In this document: positions 52,737 to 62,003 of the stretch, one piece after another
How the letters are laid out: every line of letters starts with the position of its first letter
Position numbering within the stretch: the first letter of the stretch is position 1
Assembly: GCF_002943565.1 (NCBI RefSeq)
Contig: NZ_PJCH01000005.1
Span: forward strand, 558,001 to 622,000
DNA length: 64,000 nucleotides
Direction of reading: 5' to 3'
Origin: Hyphococcus luteus
GTDB lineage: Bacteria > Pseudomonadota > Alphaproteobacteria > Caulobacterales > Parvularculaceae
Program-made: the position numbers and the translations under genes
The notes under the pieces: model-generated
Told to the model about the DNA's origin: nothing
The model's input: only the letters and a program-made list of their open reading frames with translations
Database searches by the model: none

Positions 52737-53921
52737 ATGGCGCAGCAGTGTTATTACGAAGTTTTAGGGATTGAGCGCACGGCGGATGCGGCGTCGATCA
52801 AGTCCGCGTTCCGCAAGCGCGCCATGCAATATCATCCCGACCGCAACAAGGACGACCCGGAAGCCGAGCAGAAGTTCAAGGAGCTTGGCGAAGCCTACGA
52901 AGTCCTTTCCGACGACCAGAAACGCGCGGCTTACGACCGCTTCGGCCACGCCGCCTTCCAGAATGGCGGCATGGGCGGGGCCAACGGCTTTGCGCGCGGC
53001 GGCATGGGCGGCGGCGCCGGCGCCGCCGGTTTTTCCGATATTTTCGACGAGATTTTCGGCGAGTTCATGGGCGGGCGCGGCGGCGGTGGACGCCGTTCCG
53101 GTCCCGGTCGCGGCGCCGATCTGAAATACAATCTTGAAATCACCCTCGAAGAGGCGTTCCACGGCAAAAAGGCCGAGCTTACCGTGCCGGGCTCCGTTTC
53201 TTGCGAGACCTGCGAGGGCTCGGGCGCAAAACCCGGCTCCGGCCCGGTCGAATGCGGCACCTGCAAAGGCGTCGGCCGCGTGCGCGTGCAGCAGGGCTTT
53301 TTCACCATCGAACGCTCCTGCCCGCATTGCAACGGCGAGGGCCGGACGATCTCCGATCCGTGTACGGATTGCGGCGGTCAGGGCCGCGTCCGGCGCGAGC
53401 GCACGCTTTCCGTGGACGTGCCGCCCGGCATTGAGGACGGCACGCGCATTCGCCTTTCCGGCGAAGGCGAGGCGGGCCCGCGCGGCGGACCGGAAGGCGA
53501 TCTCTATATTTTCATCCATGTTGCGGATAACGATCTCTTCGAACGCGACGGGCCCGATCTTTTCTGCATCATGCCGATCCCCATGACGACGGCGGCGCTC
53601 GGCGGCGAGTTCGAAACGCCGACCATAGACGGCGGGCGCGTGAAAATCTCCGTGCCCGAAGGATCGCAGACCGGACGGCGCTTCCGCGTCAAGGGCAAGG
53701 GCATGACCCAGCTCGATTCCTCGGGCCGGGGCGACATCCGCCGCCGCGGCGATCTTTATGTCGAGATCCAGGTGGAAACCCCGACCAGCCTCAACGCTGA
53801 GCAGAAAGACTTGCTGCGTCAGTTCTGCGAAGCCGGCGGCGGCGAAGCGGCCTGCCCCCAGCACAAGGGCTTTTTCGATAAGGCCAAAACGTTCTGGGAG
53901 AACGTCACCGAGGGGCGGTAG
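52737..53921 (+). CDS. dnaJ: Chaperone protein DnaJ (Hsp40)
   Basis: Co-chaperone that stimulates DnaK ATPase. The 394-residue protein has the J domain with HPD in [13 protein letters not shown], a Gly/Phe-rich region (52960-53110) and four CxxCxGxG zinc repeats ([32 protein letters not shown]). A C-terminal substrate domain follows. It is a class I DnaJ, complete and of normal length, the natural partner of the dnaK gene upstream. Confidence 0.98.
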   Translation: MAQQCYYEVLGIERTADAASIKSAFRKRAMQYHPDRNKDDPEAEQKFKELGEAYEVLSDDQKRAAYDRFGHAAFQNGGMGGANGFARGGMGGGAGAAGFSDIFDEIFGEFMGGRGGGGRRSGPGRGADLKYNLEITLEEAFHGKKAELTVPGSVSCETCEGSGAKPGSGPVECGTCKGVGRVRVQQGFFTIERSCPHCNGEGRTISDPCTDCGGQGRVRRERTLSVDVPPGIEDGTRIRLSGEGEAGPRGGPEGDLYIFIHVADNDLFERDGPDLFCIMPIPMTTAALGGEFETPTIDGGRVKISVPEGSQTGRRFRVKGKGMTQLDSSGRGDIRRRGDLYVEIQVETPTSLNAEQKDLLRQFCEAGGGEAACPQHKGFFDKAKTFWENVTEGR

Positions 53922-53968
53922 CGCAAGTCCGCAAAACTTTCCTGCCCCTCTCTGGCGCGCATAAGGAA

Positions 53969-54014
53969 AAGTCATTCAAGGGTTTCACGACGAAACACGG
54001 GCGTTGAGTGACTT
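53969..54014. repeat. Nested inverted repeat downstream of dnaJ
   Basis: AAGTCATTCAA (53969-53979) faces TTGAGTGACTT (54004-54014) with one mismatch in 11. Inside, GTTTC (53982-53986) faces GAAAC (53992-53996). The structure lies between convergent dnaJ and the DUF4386 gene and has no T-run on either strand. It probably forms the 3' end of both mRNAs. Confidence 0.55.
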
Positions 54015-54048
54015 GAGGCGCATTCCCGGACTGTGAGCTCAGCCTTTT

Positions 54049-54720
54049 CTAGTACCGCTCGTTCCGGGCCCCCATAATCAACAGCCAGAAGATCGCTCCC
54101 ATCTCGCCAATGACGCTGGCCATGGCGACGACGACGCTAAGCGTCGTGCCTACATAAATATCCGGCAGCAGCAAGGGGCCGAGAAAATTCATGAGATATC
54201 CCGCCCCGCCAAGAACCAGGAAAAAGCCGATCACGCGCGGGATGGCCCCGGAGACCAGCACCAGATAGCCAAACGGGATCAACCAGAGGCCCCAGAAAAT
54301 CTCCACGAAACCCATTTCGAGTTCGTATTGTTCGATGCGCTCCATGACGCGCGCCGCCATATCCCCCGACGCGGCTTCGGCGCCCTCGGCAAGCGGCGCG
54401 ACGGCGTAGAGATTCGTAAAGGCTGAAAAATGCAGCGCTACGCCGACAACCACGAAAACGACCAACAAGCCTGCCGCGAACCGGCCATAGCGCTCAAGCA
54501 TAAGGAAAAGGCGGACGGCCATTCCCATAAACATGACATCGGAAAAAAGCCCGCTCGCAATCCCAAGCTTCAAAAGCAATGGAGAAGCGGAAATTCTCTC
54601 CAGGGTCGCCTGCGGGTCGTCCGCGACGAAGAGCTGGCCTGGAACATAGAGCGTGCTGAACGCGCCTGTCACGCCCAGCAACAGGTATAAAAGGCCCGCT
54701 TGCCGACCCGCTGACATCAT
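54049..54720 (-). CDS. DUF4386 family membrane protein
   Basis: The 223-residue protein has about six membrane segments and the DUF4386 pattern (GLLYLLLGVTGAFSTLYVPGQLFV, LRL-type helix 2 with SDVMFMGMAVRLFLMLERYGR, GLWLIPFGYLV, IPRVIGFFLVLGGAGYL). Members have no known function. It is divergent from a LysR regulator with palindromes in the shared gap, which suggests it is that regulator's target. Confidence 0.85.
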   Translation of the reverse strand: MMSAGRQAGLLYLLLGVTGAFSTLYVPGQLFVADDPQATLERISASPLLLKLGIASGLFSDVMFMGMAVRLFLMLERYGRFAAGLLVVFVVVGVALHFSAFTNLYAVAPLAEGAEAASGDMAARVMERIEQYELEMGFVEIFWGLWLIPFGYLVLVSGAIPRVIGFFLVLGGAGYLMNFLGPLLLPDIYVGTTLSVVVAMASVIGEMGAIFWLLIMGARNERY

Positions 54721-54811
54721 GGCTTTAACCCCGCTTTTCTTTTTCGCACCGCATCAAACACGCCGCCGAACCGATGGCGCTCGGCCAACGCTGGAAAAGA
54801 ATATCTATGCG

Positions 54812-54863
54812 AATTTCAAATAGAAATTGCCGAAATTAGTATTTGAGTTATACAAAAATGTAT
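54812..54863. promoter_or_regulatory. Two palindromes between the DUF4386 and LysR genes
   Basis: AATTTC-aaata-GAAATT (54812-54828) is a perfect 6+6 palindrome. ATACA-AAAA-TGTAT (54850-54863) overlaps the LysR start codon. Both are A/T-rich and fit LysR-type recognition and autoregulatory sites of divergent pairs. Confidence 0.55.
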
Positions 54864-55755
54864 GAACTGGCAGGCGATCGCCTTCGACTGGAATCAGGTG
54901 CGCGCTTTTCTGGCTACGGCTGAGGAGGGTTCGTTTTCGGCTGCCGCGCGGGCGCTAAGACAAACACAACCAACGCTCAGCCGCCAGGTCGCCGCTCTTG
55001 AAGAGGAGCTGGGCGTTACGTTGTTCGAGCGCGCCGGCCGCAAAATGATGCTGACCGCCGCGGGCATGGACCTTCTTGAACATGTGCGGGAGATGGGCGA
55101 GGCGGCGACGCGCGTTTCGCTTGCTGCGAGCGGGCAAGCGCAAACGGTCGAGGGGCGCGTCGTCATTACCGCGACCGACGGGGTTTCGGCCACAGTTCTT
55201 CCTCCGATACTGAAAAAAATTCGTGAAACTGCGCCGGGAATTCAGATCGATATAGTGAGTACTATTGAGATACGGAATATTGCGCAGCGAGAGGCCGACA
55301 TCGCTATTCGTCACGGCGCGCCGGATCGCTCCGATCTGATGTCAAAACAGGTTGGCCAAACCACGGTGTTTTTATGCGCCGCGAAAGAATATTTGCGCGC
55401 TTTCGGGCCGGTCCAGAAACTGGATGATCTTTCTCGAGCCGACTTTATCGGTCTGGGGCGAAACGAAGACATGATTGAATGGTTGCGCCAATACGAGCTT
55501 AGACTGACGCCTGAACAGTTTTCCATCAGTTCGACGAGCGGCGTCGTTATAAAGGAGCTTGTGCGTCAAGGTTTGGGCGTTGCTCTTATGCCCTTCGACC
55601 GAGGGCTGCGCTCCGAGATCGAACCAGTTCTGCCTGAACAATTTTCCATTCCAGTTCCTGTCTCGCTTACGACGCATCGCGAATTGTACGCCAGCCGCAG
55701 GATCAAACTCGTTTTCGATATTCTGTCCGAGGAGTTAAGCAAGGTCGACTGGTAA
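54862..55755 (+). CDS. LysR-family transcriptional regulator
   Basis: The 297-residue regulator has an N-terminal winged HTH (FDWNQVRAFLATAEEGSFSAAARALRQTQPTLSRQVAALEEELGVTLFER) and a periplasmic-binding-type effector domain. The start has no evident ribosome site and sits in a palindrome, so translation may be leaderless or repressed by the protein itself. Codon use is somewhat less GC-rich than its neighbours. It probably controls the divergent DUF4386 gene. Confidence 0.9.
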   Translation: MNWQAIAFDWNQVRAFLATAEEGSFSAAARALRQTQPTLSRQVAALEEELGVTLFERAGRKMMLTAAGMDLLEHVREMGEAATRVSLAASGQAQTVEGRVVITATDGVSATVLPPILKKIRETAPGIQIDIVSTIEIRNIAQREADIAIRHGAPDRSDLMSKQVGQTTVFLCAAKEYLRAFGPVQKLDDLSRADFIGLGRNEDMIEWLRQYELRLTPEQFSISSTSGVVIKELVRQGLGVALMPFDRGLRSEIEPVLPEQFSIPVPVSLTTHRELYASRRIKLVFDILSEELSKVDW

Positions 55756-56137
55756 CTTGACGGGCGCCGCTCCTGGCGTAACGTGAAGAATGTTTCTCCA
55801 AGGAAAGCTTTAAGCGACGTCCGGCGCCGAGCCTGCTTTACGCTCATTCTCCCCAAACCGATCCGCATTCGACAGCGTCGGGAAGAGTTTCACCATAAGG
55901 CGGTTGTGGCGAGGAAACGCCATGCCTCCTCCCGTTCTTCCCCGTGAAAGCAGGGGAGAGGGCGTCTTATGCCGCCGCCCGCCCGCACTCCGTGCCGTTC
56001 TTACATATAAGCTTCATATTGCCGGCGGTTATTAACCATCCTTCGGCGATTGTCACAAAACATCTGCATACGTCTTAAAATACTGTCACACGGATCAAGC
56101 ATAAGCGCGAGCGATTGGGCGGCTCGGCATTTTGCTT
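55756..56137. other. 382-bp intergenic region with a degenerate REP copy
   Basis: The stretch 55925-55963 carries TCCCC (55939-55943) / GGGGA (55953-55957) inside CTCCCG...GAGGG edges, a worn relative of the palindrome in mnmG. The rest holds the promoter region of the phosphodiesterase-fold gene (TTAACC at 56033, A/T-rich 56050-56100) and no gene I can support. Confidence 0.55.
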
Positions 56138-57274
56138 ATGCAATTCCGAAAACACCGACGCGCGACGGGTGCGATTTTATGGGCGCTGCCTTTTTGCGCA
56201 TTTGCCGCGCTTTCCAGCTGTTCGTCGCTTCCTGATAATCCGTCTCCCGCGCAGTTGGCTGAGCTGCAGTCCGAGGTGAAGCCGCCGCGCATAGAAATCG
56301 ATCCTCTGCGCGGAACGGCGTCGACCGAGCTGACCGTGATGACCTACAACGTCGCGGGGCTCCCCTGGCCGATCAAGAAGGGTCGCCGGCGCGCCCTGAA
56401 AGAGATCGCGCGGGAGGTCCGGACGCTGCATGCGGCGGGGCGCGCGCCCGACGTCCTGGTGCTGCAGGAGGCGTTCACCGCGCCGGCGCTCGCCATCGGC
56501 GAGGCTTACCCGAACCGGTTGCGCGGACCCCTGTCATCCGACCGCAGCAATACGGACGCGCCGCAGATCAGCGAAGACTTCAGGCGCGCGCGCCGCTTCG
56601 GGAAGGGCGAGCGTCTGGGCAAGGTCCTGTCTTCGGGGCTCTATGTTTTGAGCGACTTTCCGATTGCAGCCTCTTACATGACGCCGTTTCGGCGCACGAG
56701 TTGCGCAGGCTATGACTGTCTCGCCAATAAGGGCGCGATGATTGCCGTCATCGAGATTCCCGGCGCGCCCGAGCCGGTTCAGATTCTCAACACGCATTTG
56801 AATTCCAACGGCAAGTCGGGCGTGTCTCCTGAACGCTCCCTCGCGGCCCATTATCAGCAGGTCGATGAAATGGGCGCGCTGATGGCGCGCGCGGTCAACC
56901 GGCGCTGGCCGTTCATCTATGCGGGCGACTTCAACACGCGCCATGCGCCGGACCGGTTCGATCATAATGCGCAGAGCTTGCCCGGAGTTTTCGTGCGTCA
57001 ACATTGCCTTCAGCCGGATGCGGGCTGCGAGACGAATATCGCCTGGGAGGGCGACGAGGCGCCGTGGCTCAGGACCCAGGACCTTCAGGGTTTCACAAGC
57101 GGTTCGAAAGTTTCCATCCGCCCGGTCCGCGCCGGGATGGCGTTCGATAAGCCCGTGAACGGGCGCAAATTGTCGGACCATGACGCCTATGTCGTCACTT
57201 ACCGCCTGGCTTGGAAGCTCGAGAAGCTCGCCTCGGCTAATCACGCCTTTCGAGACGTCGCCGCCGCCGAATAG
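56138..57274 (+). CDS. Endonuclease/exonuclease/phosphatase-fold lipoprotein (sphingomyelinase-like)
   Basis: Predicted lipoprotein (lipobox LSSC, Cys28) with a DNase I-fold phosphoesterase domain. Catalytic and metal residues appear in order: Asn in LTVMTYNVAG, Glu in VLVLQEAF, His in NTHLNSNG, Asp/Asn in YAGDFNTR and the terminal SDHDAYVV. The 378 residues and the cell-envelope location suggest a phospholipase C or phosphodiesterase acting on lipid or nucleotide phosphodiesters. The ATG at 56138 is used; a TTG two codons earlier is possible. Confidence 0.82.
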   Translation: MQFRKHRRATGAILWALPFCAFAALSSCSSLPDNPSPAQLAELQSEVKPPRIEIDPLRGTASTELTVMTYNVAGLPWPIKKGRRRALKEIAREVRTLHAAGRAPDVLVLQEAFTAPALAIGEAYPNRLRGPLSSDRSNTDAPQISEDFRRARRFGKGERLGKVLSSGLYVLSDFPIAASYMTPFRRTSCAGYDCLANKGAMIAVIEIPGAPEPVQILNTHLNSNGKSGVSPERSLAAHYQQVDEMGALMARAVNRRWPFIYAGDFNTRHAPDRFDHNAQSLPGVFVRQHCLQPDAGCETNIAWEGDEAPWLRTQDLQGFTSGSKVSIRPVRAGMAFDKPVNGRKLSDHDAYVVTYRLAWKLEKLASANHAFRDVAAAE

Positions 57275-57435
57275 GGCGGCGCGGCGTGGTATTTGTTGCG
57301 TTTTTTCTTCATTTCGCCCGATCTGACGCGCGTCTCGCCCTAAAACGGCTTGCCGGTTTCCGCGCTTTCTTGTTGAGGTCGACAGGCAGGGCGCGAGGGG
57401 CTGACGCCCGCGCTTGCCGAAAAAAGGAGACGCTT

Positions 57436-58353
57436 GTGAAAACTCTTTTCGCCGTCGCCGCCGCTTGCGCGGCGATGCTGTCGCCCGCTTTCTCGCAATC
57501 CGTCTTGAAATCGCGGGAAACGATGACGCTTCCCGGTTACGCACAGGCGCTCGAAACGTCGGATGTCGACGTCTACGCCGACGAAGGAACATATGAAGCT
57601 GCGCGAAACGACAGCGCTTATATTTTTGAAAAGCTCACCTATGAAAGCGACGGGTTTGAGGTGGTCGCCTATCTGATGCGTGCGCGGAACGGCGGCGCGC
57701 GCGCAGGCGTCGTCTTCAATCGCGGCAGCTATATCCGCAACAACGCCGCGCCGGAACTTTTGCCGCTGATGCACCGCATGGCGCGTGAAGGGTTTACGGT
57801 GCTTGCGCCCATGTATCGCGGCAGCGAAGGCGCCGAAGGCCGCGACGAAATGGGCGGCGCCGATCTCGACGATCTGATGGCGACGGCTGCGCTGGCAGGG
57901 GAGCTCGATTCCATCATCGACGACGCGCTTTATCTTTACGGGGAATCCCGCGGCGCCATGATGGTCTATCAGGCGATTCGCGACGGCTATCCGGCGCGCG
58001 CCGCCGCCGTTTATGGCGGCTTCACCGATCTCGAACGGCTCATCGACTCCGATCCCGAACGTTACGCCGGGCTGACGCAGGCGCTCTGGCCGGATTTCGA
58101 CGAAAACCGCGAAGCGATCATCGCGCGCCGTTCGGCTTTGCGTTTCGCCGACGCGCTCAAAACGCCCTTGTTGATCATGCATGGCGGGCGCGATGATGAC
58201 ATTCCTCTAGCCCACGCGCTTGATATGGCGGCGGCGCTCGCGGCGCGCGGCCGCGATTTCGATCTCGTGGTTTATGGAGACGACAGCCATGTCTTGCCGG
58301 GCCACGCCGAGGCGCGGGACGGGCGCGCGGCGCGCTGGTTTCGCGCGCACTAA
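57436..58353 (+). CDS. Exported alpha/beta hydrolase (prolyl-oligopeptidase/dienelactone-hydrolase type)
   Basis: A 305-residue serine hydrolase with a signal peptide (VKTLFAVAAACAAMLSPAFSQ) and GTG start at 57436 after AAAAAAGGAG. The nucleophile elbow is GESRG, the acid is probably in HGGRDDDIP and the histidine in DDSHVLPGH. The sequence VVAYLMRARNGGARAGVVFNRGSY is typical of the S9-peptidase-like esterases. The frame is open 50 codons further upstream without coding character. It overlaps the convergent MFS gene by 4 bp. Confidence 0.82.
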   Translation: MKTLFAVAAACAAMLSPAFSQSVLKSRETMTLPGYAQALETSDVDVYADEGTYEAARNDSAYIFEKLTYESDGFEVVAYLMRARNGGARAGVVFNRGSYIRNNAAPELLPLMHRMAREGFTVLAPMYRGSEGAEGRDEMGGADLDDLMATAALAGELDSIIDDALYLYGESRGAMMVYQAIRDGYPARAAAVYGGFTDLERLIDSDPERYAGLTQALWPDFDENREAIIARRSALRFADALKTPLLIMHGGRDDDIPLAHALDMAAALAARGRDFDLVVYGDDSHVLPGHAEARDGRAARWFRAH

Positions 58354-59651
58354 GATGTCGCGGAAGGCGAGGTTTCCCGTTTCGCTTCTCCCTCCACTTC
58401 CTCAAACCGGTCCGCCCTCGACAGCGTCGGGAAAAGCTTCAGCCATGAGGCGACGGTGACCAGCGAGACGACGCCGCCGAGGAAGACGGCGCCGATGGGT
58501 CCCAGGAATCGCGCGGCGACGCCGCTTTCAAACTCGCCGAGCTGGTTCGAGGCGGCGATGAAAATGAACGAGACGGAGGAGACGCGTCCGCGCATATGGT
58601 CCGGCGTCGCATGCTGGACGATGGACTGGCGGATGAACATCGACACCATGTCCGCCGCCCCGCCGATCGCCAGCATCAGGAGCGACAGCCAGAAAATTTT
58701 CGAAAAGCCGAAACCGAGCATGGAAAGCCCGTAAATCACGATGGAGCCGAGGAGCCACGGGCCGACCTTGCGCTCCAGGGGATTGGCCGCGAGGAGAAAC
58801 GCGACAATCGCGGCGCCGACCGCCGGCGCGGCGCGCAAGAGCCCCAGCCCCTCCGAGCCGACCATCAGAATGTCGCGCGCAAAAACCGGCAACAGCGCTG
58901 TGACGCTGCCGAAAAAGACGACGATGAGATCGAGCGTGATCGACCCGAGAACGAGCTTGTTGTTGAAAACATATTTAAGCCCGTCGACGATCATCGACCA
59001 CCCGCGCACATTATGCACCGGTTCGTGCGGCGGCGTTTCGGCGGTGGCGAACATGACGACGGCGACAGCGGTCAAAAACGCAGCGGCGCCGTAAACCACA
59101 TAGGCCCCGCCGATGAACAGGAAGCCGCCGATGGCGGGCCCGAGCATCGCCGCCCCTTGCATTCCGAGCGAATTCCACGCAATCGCCAGCGGCAGCTCGT
59201 CCCGGGGCACGAGGCGCGGATAGAGCGAGTTCGAGGCCGAGGGCGTGAAGGCGCTCACCGCGCCATTGCCGAAAGCGGCGAAAAAGATCGCCGGGATCGC
59301 GATATGGGCGGGCATGAAGCTCGCCGCGAAAAGCGATGAAATGACGAAGAACCGGACGATGTTTGAATAGACGAGGATCTTCTTGCGGTCGAAACGGTCC
59401 GCCGCCTGGCCGCCGGGCAGCGACAAAACGAGGATCGGGACGAATTGCGTCAGCCCCACAAGGCCGAGCATGAAAGCCGATTCCTCGATCGAGCGGGTGA
59501 GGCGCGACAGATCGTAAATCTGCCAGCCGATGGCGATGGCCACCATCTGGCGCTCGGCGCTGATCAGCTGCCGCGCGATCCAGTAATGGCGATAGCCCTG
59601 ATGGCGAAAAATCGAAAAGGACGGAACGGAACGCATCTGGGCGCGGACCAT
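58350..59651 (-). CDS. MFS transporter (EntS/drug-efflux type)
   Basis: A 433-residue protein with 12 predicted membrane segments. It has the sequence typical of the MFS_3 (EntS, multidrug or siderophore exporter) family: RHYWIARQLISAERQMVAIAIGWQIYDLSR, PGGQAADRFDRKK, and GRVSSVSFIFIAASNQLGEFESG. I prefer the ATG at 59651 with GAGG upstream; an open frame to 59729 crosses likely promoter sequence. Substrate unknown; there are no siderophore biosynthesis genes nearby. Confidence 0.88.
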   Translation of the reverse strand: MVRAQMRSVPSFSIFRHQGYRHYWIARQLISAERQMVAIAIGWQIYDLSRLTRSIEESAFMLGLVGLTQFVPILVLSLPGGQAADRFDRKKILVYSNIVRFFVISSLFAASFMPAHIAIPAIFFAAFGNGAVSAFTPSASNSLYPRLVPRDELPLAIAWNSLGMQGAAMLGPAIGGFLFIGGAYVVYGAAAFLTAVAVVMFATAETPPHEPVHNVRGWSMIVDGLKYVFNNKLVLGSITLDLIVVFFGSVTALLPVFARDILMVGSEGLGLLRAAPAVGAAIVAFLLAANPLERKVGPWLLGSIVIYGLSMLGFGFSKIFWLSLLMLAIGGAADMVSMFIRQSIVQHATPDHMRGRVSSVSFIFIAASNQLGEFESGVAARFLGPIGAVFLGGVVSLVTVASWLKLFPTLSRADRFEEVEGEAKRETSPSATS

Positions 59652-59760
59652 AGGCCTCGTTCGCAACGGCGCAACCGAAAAAAAGACGTCAATCTTTTTT
59701 CGTCTTGCCATTCCGCCGCCGGCTTGCAACGCTCGCGCGTTTTTTGAAGGGGAGAGGCGG

Positions 59761-60447
59761 ATGGCCTTGAAAGTAATCGGCGCCGGGTTCGGGCGGACGG
59801 GAACGGCGTCTTTGAAACTGGCGCTGGAAAAGCTTGGCTTCGGCCCCTGTTATCATATGAGCGAAGTGCTCGCGAACGCCGGGCATATGGATTTATGGAA
59901 CGAGGTCGCCGCCGGAAAGCCGGACTGGGATGCGATTTTCAAGGACTATGCCGCCACGACGGATTTTCCCGCTTCAATCTACTGGCGCGAACTGGCCGCC
60001 TTTTATCCGGACGCAAAAATCGTTCTTTCGCTGCGCGATGCGGAGCGCTGGATCGACTCGACGCAGGAGACCATCCTGAGCCCGAAAATGATGGGGTTGA
60101 TCGAGGGGACGCCGTGGCGGGCGATGCTCAGGAAAACAGTGGACGCTATTTTCGACGGCGACATCCACGATCACGACACCCTGCGGCGCGTCTTCAATGA
60201 ACACAACGCGGCGGTCAAAGCCGCCTTCGGGCCGGACCGGCTTCTCGTCTTCGAAGCGAAACAGGGCTGGGCGCCGCTCTGCGCCTTTCTCGGCGTTCCG
60301 GTTCCCGACGAAGACTTTCCGCGGGTCAATTCCAAAGAAGAGCTGCAGGGCATGATCGCCATGCTGGAATCCGACATGGGGCGCGACATGATGCAGGGCA
60401 AAGGCATGCCGCAGGCTATGCGCGAACAGGTGTTTGGAAAGGACTAG
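59761..60447 (+). CDS. Sulfotransferase-family protein
   Basis: The 228-residue protein has the PAPS 5'-phosphosulfate loop near the N-terminus (GAGFGRTGTASLKLALEKLG) and the 3'-phosphate region (AKIVLSLRDAERWIDST). This is the arrangement of the single-domain sulfotransferase family (Sulfotransfer_4). The acceptor is not predictable. First gene of a same-strand run (59.8-64 kb). Confidence 0.88.
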   Translation: MALKVIGAGFGRTGTASLKLALEKLGFGPCYHMSEVLANAGHMDLWNEVAAGKPDWDAIFKDYAATTDFPASIYWRELAAFYPDAKIVLSLRDAERWIDSTQETILSPKMMGLIEGTPWRAMLRKTVDAIFDGDIHDHDTLRRVFNEHNAAVKAAFGPDRLLVFEAKQGWAPLCAFLGVPVPDEDFPRVNSKEELQGMIAMLESDMGRDMMQGKGMPQAMREQVFGKD

Positions 60448-60459
60448 GCGGAGCGGGCG

Positions 60460-60915
60460 ATGGAGATAAGGGAAGACGACCTGACAGGCGAGGCGGTGCG
60501 TGATCTCCTCGCCTATCATTTCGAGATGATGCACGAAAACTCGCCGCCGGGCATGGCCTATGTGCTCGATGTCGAGGGGCTGAAAGCGCCGGATATGAGT
60601 TTCTGGAGCATCTGGGCGGGCGCCGACCTTCTCGGTTTCGGCGCCTTGAAGGAGCTGGAGCCGGGCTGGGGCGAGATCAAATCCATGCGCACCCATCCCG
60701 ACCATCTGGGCAAGGGCGCCGGCGCCGCGATGCTCGATCATATTATCGGCGTCGCCAAGGCGCGCGGCTATCAACGCCTCAGCCTTGAGACCGGCTCGAC
60801 GCCCACTTTCCTTCCCGCGATCGCGCTTTACAAAAAACGCGGCTTTGAAAACGGCGAGGCCTTCGCCGGCTATGCGGCCAGCGATTTCAATCAGTTCCTG
60901 CATCTCGATCTGTAG
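60460..60915 (+). CDS. GNAT-family N-acetyltransferase
   Basis: A 151-residue acetyltransferase with the acetyl-CoA-binding motif A (MRTHPDHLGKGAGAAMLDHII) and motif B (YQRLSLETGSTPTFLPAIALYKKRGFENG). It is close in form to GNATs acting on small amines or peptides. It starts 12 bp after the sulfotransferase gene. Confidence 0.88.
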   Translation: MEIREDDLTGEAVRDLLAYHFEMMHENSPPGMAYVLDVEGLKAPDMSFWSIWAGADLLGFGALKELEPGWGEIKSMRTHPDHLGKGAGAAMLDHIIGVAKARGYQRLSLETGSTPTFLPAIALYKKRGFENGEAFAGYAASDFNQFLHLDL

Positions 60916-60924
60916 GCGGAGCGA

Positions 60925-61272
60925 ATGAAAAAGGATGTTCTCTTTTTGCTGGCGCCGGGCTTTGAAGCGAAGGGACGGCGCGAGTTCTGTCCCGAATGCG
61001 CGGAGATCTGGGGCGTGCTTGCTTATTTTCCGGCGATCCGCGAAGCGCTCGACATCCGCTACGAGCCGCTCGCCCATCCGCGTCCCGGCCTTGTGAAAAG
61101 GCTGGGCGAAGGAAACTGGAACTGTCCGACGCTGGTCCTCGCCGACGGCGCGGACGCCGGCCCCCATGCGGCGGTCAAAACCGCCAACGGCGTGCATTTC
61201 CTCGATAATTCCCGCGATATCGCGCGCTATTTCGCCCACCGCTTCGGAACGCCCTTCCCGCGGGGAAGCTGA
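60925..61272 (+). CDS. DUF3088 family protein
   Basis: The 115-residue protein matches DUF3088: KDVLFLLAPGF at the start, FCPECAEIWGVLAYFP with a CxxC, NWNCPTLVLADGA and a terminal RYFAHRFGTP. The fold is probably thioredoxin-like, with C-P-x-C as a redox pair and NCPTL resembling the cis-Pro loop. Function unknown. Part of the same transcript as its neighbours (9 bp from the GNAT gene). Confidence 0.82.
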   Translation: MKKDVLFLLAPGFEAKGRREFCPECAEIWGVLAYFPAIREALDIRYEPLAHPRPGLVKRLGEGNWNCPTLVLADGADAGPHAAVKTANGVHFLDNSRDIARYFAHRFGTPFPRGS

Positions 61273-61349
61273 TCGCTTCCCATGGGCGTTTGCCTCTCTT
61301 GCGGGAGGCCCTAGAGTGAAGTCAGGGCGGATCGAGCAGGGAGAGGCCG

Positions 61350-61979
61350 ATGACTGCCGCATTCACCAGTATCGTGCGCACCAACAGCGAGTTGCAGGAA
61401 ATCCTCGGAGAGCCGCCGGCGCCGGTGGTGATGAAAACCCTGTCGGCGCTCGACCGGCACTGCCGAGCCTTCATCGCGAAATCGCCTTTCGTGCTGGTTG
61501 CCTCGTCTGACAGCGAGGGCCGCATGGACATTTCGCCGAAAGGCGATCCGCCGGGTTTCGTGCAGGTTCTCGACGACAAGACGCTGGCGATCCCGGACCG
61601 CCCGGGCAACCGCCGCGCCGACACCTTTCATAATCTTCTCGATAACCCCCATGTAGGGCTGATCTTTCTCATTCCCGGCAAGAAGGAAACGCTGCGCGTT
61701 AGCGGCCTTGCGGAAATCGTGCGCGATGAAAGCTTGCGCGAGTCCATGGCGGTGAACGGCAAGACGCCCGACCTCGCGCTCGTGATACGCGTCGAAGAGG
61801 CGTTCTTTCACTGCGCCAAATGCGTGACGCGTTCGAAACTCTGGCGGCCTGACGACTGGCCTTCGCTCGAGGGGCTGCCGACGCTCGCCGAGACGATGAT
61901 CGATGCGGCGAAAATCGATGCGCCGGCCGACGCCGTGCAGGCGATCATCGATGAGGATGAAAAAGAGCGGCTTTATTAA
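61350..61979 (+). CDS. Pyridoxamine 5'-phosphate oxidase-family flavoprotein (MSMEG_1061 type)
   Basis: The 209-residue split-barrel flavoprotein resembles MSMEG_1061-type FMN proteins: FIAKSPFVLVASSDSEGRMDISPKGDPPGFVQVLDD, IPDRPGNRRADTFHNLLDNPHVGLIFLIPGKKETLRVSG and CVTRSKLWRPDDWP. It probably binds FMN or F420-like flavin and reduces small substrates. Ribosome site GGGAGAGG precedes the ATG. Confidence 0.87.
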   Translation: MTAAFTSIVRTNSELQEILGEPPAPVVMKTLSALDRHCRAFIAKSPFVLVASSDSEGRMDISPKGDPPGFVQVLDDKTLAIPDRPGNRRADTFHNLLDNPHVGLIFLIPGKKETLRVSGLAEIVRDESLRESMAVNGKTPDLALVIRVEEAFFHCAKCVTRSKLWRPDDWPSLEGLPTLAETMIDAAKIDAPADAVQAIIDEDEKERLY

Positions 61980-62003
61980 CCGCTGAAATCAAGGGAGGCC
62001 GGA

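Noticed and set aside
53982-53996. parS-like GTTTC-acgac-GAAAC after dnaJ
   Set aside because: The CACGTG core is broken by an extra base; it is the inner arm of a larger inverted repeat.
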